From positions 1 to 9,734 of the forward strand of contig DJIP01000188.1 of the NCBI GenBank assembly GCA_002433675.1: 9,734 nt of DNA, written 5' to 3'. This document shows positions 6,340 through 9,734 of the stretch, one piece after another (within the stretch, counting starts at the first letter, position 1; each line of letters opens with the position of its first letter). This stretch comes from Halomonas halophila (GTDB lineage Bacteria; Pseudomonadota; Gammaproteobacteria; Pseudomonadales; Halomonadaceae). A program made the position numbers and the translations under genes. The notes beneath the pieces are model-generated. The model did no database searches and had not been told where the DNA came from. It saw nothing but the letters and a program-made list of their open reading frames with translations.

Positions 6340-6508
6340 CGTCCTGGCGAACCATGATGCATGCGGTGGATGCCACCAGGCCTCGACCAGGCAAGGTGGT
6401 GAACCGCGGTCACTCCGTAGCCACCGCCTGGACTCTCGATCGCAGATCCGTTGTCGAGGGAAGATCGCCTTTCGGTGATCTGCTAAGCTCGGCGGCTTGT
6501 TGCCCGCC
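6331..6508 (+). promoter_or_regulatory. Candidate divergent cobalamin riboswitch leader of the cob operon
   Basis: Blocks resembling the cobalamin riboswitch appear in the expected order: GCGGTG (6363-6368), CAGGCAAGGTGGTGA (6388-6402), GCCACCG (6420-6426, consensus GCCACTG), GGGAAG (6458-6463) and a B12-box-like AGCTCGGCGGCTTG (6486-6499, consensus AGYCMGGAGACCTGCC). The total span of about 175 bases fits the class, and a terminator and cobalamin genes follow. Against this, the most conserved core GGGAA near the 5' end is not intact (TGCAT or similar), and the B12 box is clearly degenerate. Helices visible include CCAGGC/GCCTGG with GGTGG/CCACC (6387-6431). The alignment is by eye from memory of the consensus and is inference. 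Confidence 0.4.
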
Positions 6509-6544
6509 TGATTACGTGTCTAAAGGCTCGGGCGGTCTTTTTTT
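6502..6544 (+). terminator. Intrinsic terminator/attenuator just upstream of cobT
   Basis: GCCCG (6502-6506) pairs with CGGGC (6529-6533), extended inside by CCT/AGG, and is followed by GGTC and seven Ts (6538-6544). Its left arm shares bases with an alternative hairpin, GGCGG (6491-6495) with CCGCC (6504-6508), so the two are mutually exclusive, as in attenuators. It lies 45 bases before cobT and about 245 bases past gltS, which already has its own hairpin, so control of cobT seems its more likely role. Confidence 0.55.
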
Positions 6545-6550
6545 CACTCT

Positions 6551-6566
6551 CGCCGCCAGGGCGGCG
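6551..6566 (+). other. GC-rich hairpin between the T run and cobT
   Basis: CGCCGC and GCGGCG form a perfect 6-bp stem with loop CAGG, starting six bases after the T run and ending 11 bases before the cobT ribosome site AGGA. It may be a protective 5' structure or may influence ribosome access. Confidence 0.45.
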
Positions 6567-6588
6567 TTCGTGCCATCAGGATATCGCC

Positions 6589-7716
6589 GTGCGTGACCAG
6601 TCTTCGTCCTCGTCTTCTACTCCCGCCTCGCCCCTTGCATCGCCCCCAGCCTCGACGCTTTCCTCAACTCTTTCCTCCAATATTGGCTGCATTCCTTCGC
6701 TGGATCCTGAGGCCCGCCGCCTGGCCTGTGAACGTCTCGATAGCCTGACCAAGCCCCCCGGTAGCCTGGGTCGGCTTGAAGTGCTTGCGGCGAATCTGGC
6801 GGCGATGACAGGGGAGCCGTTACCCCGGGTCGATCCTGCGGCCATCATCGTGTTTGCCGCCGACCACGGAGTGTCGGCGGAAGGCGTGTCGGCCTTTCCG
6901 TCCTCGGTCACCGCCCAGATGGTCGCCAACTTCGCCCGCGGGGGCGCCGCCATCAACGTTTTCGCCCGCCAGATCAATGCCCGGCTCGAGGTCGTAGATG
7001 TGGGCGTAACCACGCCCTGCGACCAGGTGCCGGGTGTGGTGCTCGATCGGGTGCGCGCTGGCAGCGGCAATATCGCTTGCGAGGATGCCATGAGCCCGGG
7101 TGAAGTAGAAGCGGCGCTTAAGGTCGGCATTCGTGCCGTCGAGCGCGCCCGCGCCGCGGGTGCCCGCTGTGTCATCCTGGGTGAGATGGGCATCGCCAAC
7201 ACCACCGCCAGCAGTGCTCTGTTGGCCGCCTTTACCGGCCTTTGTGCCGAGGCGGTGGCGGGTCGCGGCACCGGTATCGACGATGCGCGCCTGGCCCACA
7301 AGCGCAAGGTCATCGCCAGGGCACTGGCACGGGGCACTGGCGATACCGCCCTCGATACCCTGGCGCGTCTGGGCGGGCTCGAGATCGCCGCCATGGCGGG
7401 GGCCTGCCTGGCCGCAGCGGCGAGCCGTACGCCGGTGCTGGTGGACGGTTTTATCGCCACCGTGGCGGCCCTTGCGGCGACCCGGCTGGCGCCAGGTGTG
7501 CGCGATTACCTGGTGTTTGGTCACCGCGGGGAGGAGGCCGGTCATGCCGAGGCGCTGGCCGCGCTGGGCGCAGAGCCGCTGTTGTCGCTAGGCCTGCGCC
7601 TTGGTGAAGGCAGCGGGGCGGCGCTGGCCTATCCGCTGCTCGCCAGTGCCTGCGCCATGCTCAGTGAGATGGCGACCTTCGCCGACGCCGGCGTCGAGGG
7701 CGGCCCGTCGGCATGA
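6589..7716 (+). CDS. cobT: Nicotinate-nucleotide:dimethylbenzimidazole phosphoribosyltransferase CobT
   Basis: CobT transfers phosphoribose from nicotinate mononucleotide to the lower-ligand base (usually 5,6-dimethylbenzimidazole), giving alpha-ribazole phosphate for the nucleotide loop of cobalamin. It is a soluble cytoplasmic enzyme. Family signatures are clear: TKPPGSLGRLE at 54-64, FAADHGVSAEGVSAFPSSVT at 89-108, GEMGIANTT at 198-206 and LRLGEGSGAALA at 336-347. Glu199 and Glu340 fit the positions of the two catalytic glutamates known in the Salmonella enzyme. At 375 residues it is slightly long, because of a serine/proline/threonine-rich N-terminal lead at about 4-31 that is not part of the fold. 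The start is GTG, supported by AGGA seven bases upstream; no better in-frame start lies before the conserved region. It is the first gene of the cob operon and probably controlled by the attenuator before it. Confidence 0.93.
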   Translation: MRDQSSSSSSTPASPLASPPASTLSSTLSSNIGCIPSLDPEARRLACERLDSLTKPPGSLGRLEVLAANLAAMTGEPLPRVDPAAIIVFAADHGVSAEGVSAFPSSVTAQMVANFARGGAAINVFARQINARLEVVDVGVTTPCDQVPGVVLDRVRAGSGNIACEDAMSPGEVEAALKVGIRAVERARAAGARCVILGEMGIANTTASSALLAAFTGLCAEAVAGRGTGIDDARLAHKRKVIARALARGTGDTALDTLARLGGLEIAAMAGACLAAAASRTPVLVDGFIATVAALAATRLAPGVRDYLVFGHRGEEAGHAEALAALGAEPLLSLGLRLGEGSGAALAYPLLASACAMLSEMATFADAGVEGGPSA

Positions 7717-7774
7717 GGCAACCTGACGTCGTGAGACTCGATGACGACAGCGCAGCCAAGGGGCAGGGGGCACC

Positions 7775-8755
7775 ATGACGCTGGCGCCGCTGAGCCTCGA
7801 ATTGCTGTCTCTGGTGCTCGCTGCCCTGGCGCTGGACCTGTGGCTGGGGGACCCACGTTGGCTGCCGCATCCGGTGGTCGGCATGGGGCGACTCATCGGC
7901 GCCCTGGAAACGCGGCTCAATCGTGGCTCGCCGCAGGCCCGTCGGGCCAAGGGCGTTGTGCTCACGCTGGTGGTGGTGGGGCTTGCGTGGGCGCTGGCCA
8001 CCCTGGCGATCGGCCTTGCCGGCATCGCCTCGCCCTGGCTTGAGCTGGTGGTGGAGGGCTTGCTTTTGTGGACCTGCCTTGCCTGCCGAGGCCTGGTGCA
8101 GGCGGCCCGCGCGGTGGCCAAACCGCTGGCAAGGGGCGACTTGCCCCAAGCGCGGCGGGCGGTCTCGGCCATTGTCGGGCGCGATACCCGTGAGCTTGAC
8201 GAGGCCGGGGTGAGCCGAGCCTGCGTCGAGAGTGTGGCCGAAAATACTGTCGACGGCATCACCGCCCCCCTGTTCTGGGCGTTACTCGGCGGTGCGCCCC
8301 TGGCCTTGGCCTACAAGGCCGCCAATACCCTGGACTCCATGGTTGGCCATCGCAGTGATCGCTACCGTGAGTTCGGCTGGGCCTCGGCTCGCTTCGATGA
8401 TCTGGTCAACCTGCTGCCGGCTCGGCTGACAGCGCTGGCCATGTGGTGTCTTGCTCCGGTGGTTCCGGGCCTGCGCAGGCGTGGCGCCTGGACGGCGACG
8501 TGTCGGCAGGCACCGGCTCACCCCAGTCCCAACGCCGGTTGGCCGGAGGCCATGGTGGCCAATCTGCTCGGCGTCGAGTTGGGCGGGGTAAACCGCTACG
8601 GCGACCAGATCAGCGACCGGGCGCGTCTGGGTACGCCCACCGAGACGTTGAAGGCGCGTCATATCGACGCCGCGATTCGCTGTCTCTATGCTGGCACGGC
8701 CGGCATGCTGACGCTGCTGGCCCTGATCATCCTGGTGCTGGAGGCCGTGCGATGA
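7775..8755 (+). CDS. cbiB: Adenosylcobinamide-phosphate synthase CbiB (CobD in the aerobic nomenclature)
   Basis: This 326-residue integral membrane protein attaches (R)-1-amino-2-propanol phosphate (or the free alcohol) to adenosylcobyric acid, forming adenosylcobinamide (phosphate). Length is normal (about 310-330). Signatures are GRDTRELDEAGVSRACVES at 135-153, AENTVDGITAPLFW at 155-168, KAANTLDSMVGHRSDRY at 181-197 and HPSPNAGWPEAMVA at 249-262. Hydrophobic segments lie near 8-20, 60-83, 163-180, 215-231 and 308-324. The ATG is preceded by a G-rich ribosome site (AAGGGGCAGGGGG). It lies 58 bases after cobT, and its stop overlaps the next start in an ATGA, showing translational coupling to cobC. 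That neighbour makes its aminopropanol-phosphate substrate. Confidence 0.93.
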   Translation: MTLAPLSLELLSLVLAALALDLWLGDPRWLPHPVVGMGRLIGALETRLNRGSPQARRAKGVVLTLVVVGLAWALATLAIGLAGIASPWLELVVEGLLLWTCLACRGLVQAARAVAKPLARGDLPQARRAVSAIVGRDTRELDEAGVSRACVESVAENTVDGITAPLFWALLGGAPLALAYKAANTLDSMVGHRSDRYREFGWASARFDDLVNLLPARLTALAMWCLAPVVPGLRRRGAWTATCRQAPAHPSPNAGWPEAMVANLLGVELGGVNRYGDQISDRARLGTPTETLKARHIDAAIRCLYAGTAGMLTLLALIILVLEAVR

Positions 8756-9734
8756 CATCGACCCACCCTCGGCACCCGAGCGATACAAGTGTGAGCCAGA
8801 CGCCAACGCCGTGTCAGGAGACCTGGCCCGACCACGGCGGCCAGGGCGCGGCGCTGCTCGACAGACTTGGTCTGTCATCGGTGACGCCGACCATGGATGT
8901 GAGCGCCAGTCTCAACCCGCTGGGCCCGCCGGCCTGGCTTTCTGATTGGCTCGCCAGCGCCATGAGCGAGGTGCGTCACTATCCCGACCCCGAGCACCGA
9001 GACGCCTTGGCGGCCCTGGCGGCGTCGCTGGGGATAGCGCCGCCGTCGTTGGTGTTGACCAATGGCGGCGCCGAGGCGATCCACCTGGTGGCCCGGGCCT
9101 ATCGTCGCGCCCGCGCCTTGATCGTCGAGCCGACCTTCGGCGAATACGCCCGGGCATGCCGACTCAACGATATCGAGATCGAGCGGGTGCAGCTCAGCGG
9201 AGATGACTTCCGGCTGGACGTCGAGGCGCTCTCGGCGCGCCTTGCGTTTGTCGATCTGGTGTTTGTGTGTCGCCCCAACAATCCCACCGGCACGCGCCTT
9301 CCCAGATGCGACGTGGAAGCGCTGGTGGCGGCGGCCAGGCGCAGCGACACCCTGGTGGTCATCGACGAAGCCTTCGTCGACTTTGCCGACGACGAAGCCC
9401 CGCTCACCGATCTGGTGGAGCAGGGCGAGCCGCTGGTGCTGTTGCGCTCGTTGACCAAGTTTTACGCCCTGGCAGGGCTGCGGCTTGGCTATCTGGTGGC
9501 GTCCCCGCAGCGCTGTCGGGCGCTGCAACACCATCAGGTGGCCTGGAGCGTCAACGGCCTGGCTGCTGCCGTGGTGCCTGAGCTACTGGCCGATAGTGAC
9601 TTCGCACGTCGCACGCGCGACTGGCTTCACTCCGAGCGCGCCTACCTGACGGCAGGCCTGCGCGATCTGGGCCTGACGGTGGCGGACTCCCAGGCCAATT
9701 TCGTGCTGTTCAGGCCGCCGGGCCTGGCGTCGCA
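8752..9734 (+). CDS. cobC: Threonine-phosphate decarboxylase CobC (CobD in Salmonella), truncated by the window end
   Basis: The first 327 codons are present and the reading frame is open to the right edge. The product is a PLP-dependent fold-type I enzyme that decarboxylates L-threonine-O-3-phosphate to (R)-1-amino-2-propanol phosphate, the linker used by CbiB. Visible signatures are HGG at 28-30, SASLNPLGPP at 51-60, TNGGAEAIHL at 103-112, CRPNNPTG at 173-180, VIDEAFVDF at 203-211 and LRSLTKFYALAGLRLGY at 231-247, where Lys236 is the likely PLP lysine. The start overlaps the cbiB stop (ATGA) and has GGAGG seven bases upstream. Compared with the Salmonella enzyme there are about 20 extra polar residues before the HGG motif. 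Roughly the last 20-30 residues are likely to lie outside the window. A histidinol-phosphate aminotransferase is the nearest alternative, but the HGG start and the neighbours favour CobC. Confidence 0.9.
   Translation, partial: MTSTHPRHPSDTSVSQTPTPCQETWPDHGGQGAALLDRLGLSSVTPTMDVSASLNPLGPPAWLSDWLASAMSEVRHYPDPEHRDALAALAASLGIAPPSLVLTNGGAEAIHLVARAYRRARALIVEPTFGEYARACRLNDIEIERVQLSGDDFRLDVEALSARLAFVDLVFVCRPNNPTGTRLPRCDVEALVAAARRSDTLVVIDEAFVDFADDEAPLTDLVEQGEPLVLLRSLTKFYALAGLRLGYLVASPQRCRALQHHQVAWSVNGLAAAVVPELLADSDFARRTRDWLHSERAYLTAGLRDLGLTVADSQANFVLFRPPGLAS

Noticed and set aside
6481..6489. Extended -10 promoter TGCTAAGCT for cobT
   Set aside because: No -35 box lies at a usable distance, and a start there would run straight into the terminator about 15 bases later.
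1..9734. CRISPR array, tRNA, rRNA, transposase or integrase signature
   Set aside because: I found no regularly spaced direct repeats of CRISPR type, no tRNA-like fold and no mobile-element protein in either strand.

Overview
The window is GC-rich proteobacterial DNA with tight gene packing, good Shine-Dalgarno sites and no recognisable mobile element. The gene set suggests a gammaproteobacterium: a Tat-exported molybdenum sulfite oxidase, a PA0069-type radical SAM protein, a GltS sodium/glutamate symporter, and cobT-cbiB-cobC. The acidic secreted sulfatase and the sodium symporter would suit a salt-tolerant, Halomonas-like organism, but that placement is inference.

Layout. Positions 1-4440 are all on the minus strand. 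Read in the direction of transcription, they hold a periplasmic arylsulfatase (4440-2872, hairpin after its stop), a 217-bp gap with a purine-rich 23-bp tandem repeat and a candidate promoter, a radical SAM protein of unknown function (2654-1533), and a sulfite oxidase (1341-25). The sulfite oxidase is followed after 14 bp by a well-placed ribosome site and the first codons of another gene leaving the window, probably its cytochrome c partner. The sulfatase and sulfite oxidase both act on oxidised sulfur in the periplasm, though they are separate units.

Positions 4441-5049 are a divergent intergenic region with no convincing gene. It holds a 13-bp palindrome next to the sulfatase start, two adjacent hairpins, a scattered CCTTGCTG motif, and a structured leader just before gltS. 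gltS (5050-6258, plus strand) is followed by a 17-bp tandem duplication and a very strong hairpin.

Positions 6340-6588 look like a regulatory leader for the cobalamin genes. The end is an intrinsic terminator with seven Ts just upstream of cobT. The preceding bases carry, in the right order, degenerate versions of several conserved blocks of the cobalamin riboswitch. cobT (6589-7716), cbiB (7775-8755) and a truncated cobC (8752 to the edge) then form an operon. CobC makes the aminopropanol-phosphate linker, CbiB attaches it to the corrin ring, and CobT activates the lower-ligand base, so the three genes supply the parts joined in nucleotide-loop assembly.

The main lead is the divergent, attenuator-like leader before cobT. 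No wholly new protein system was evident.
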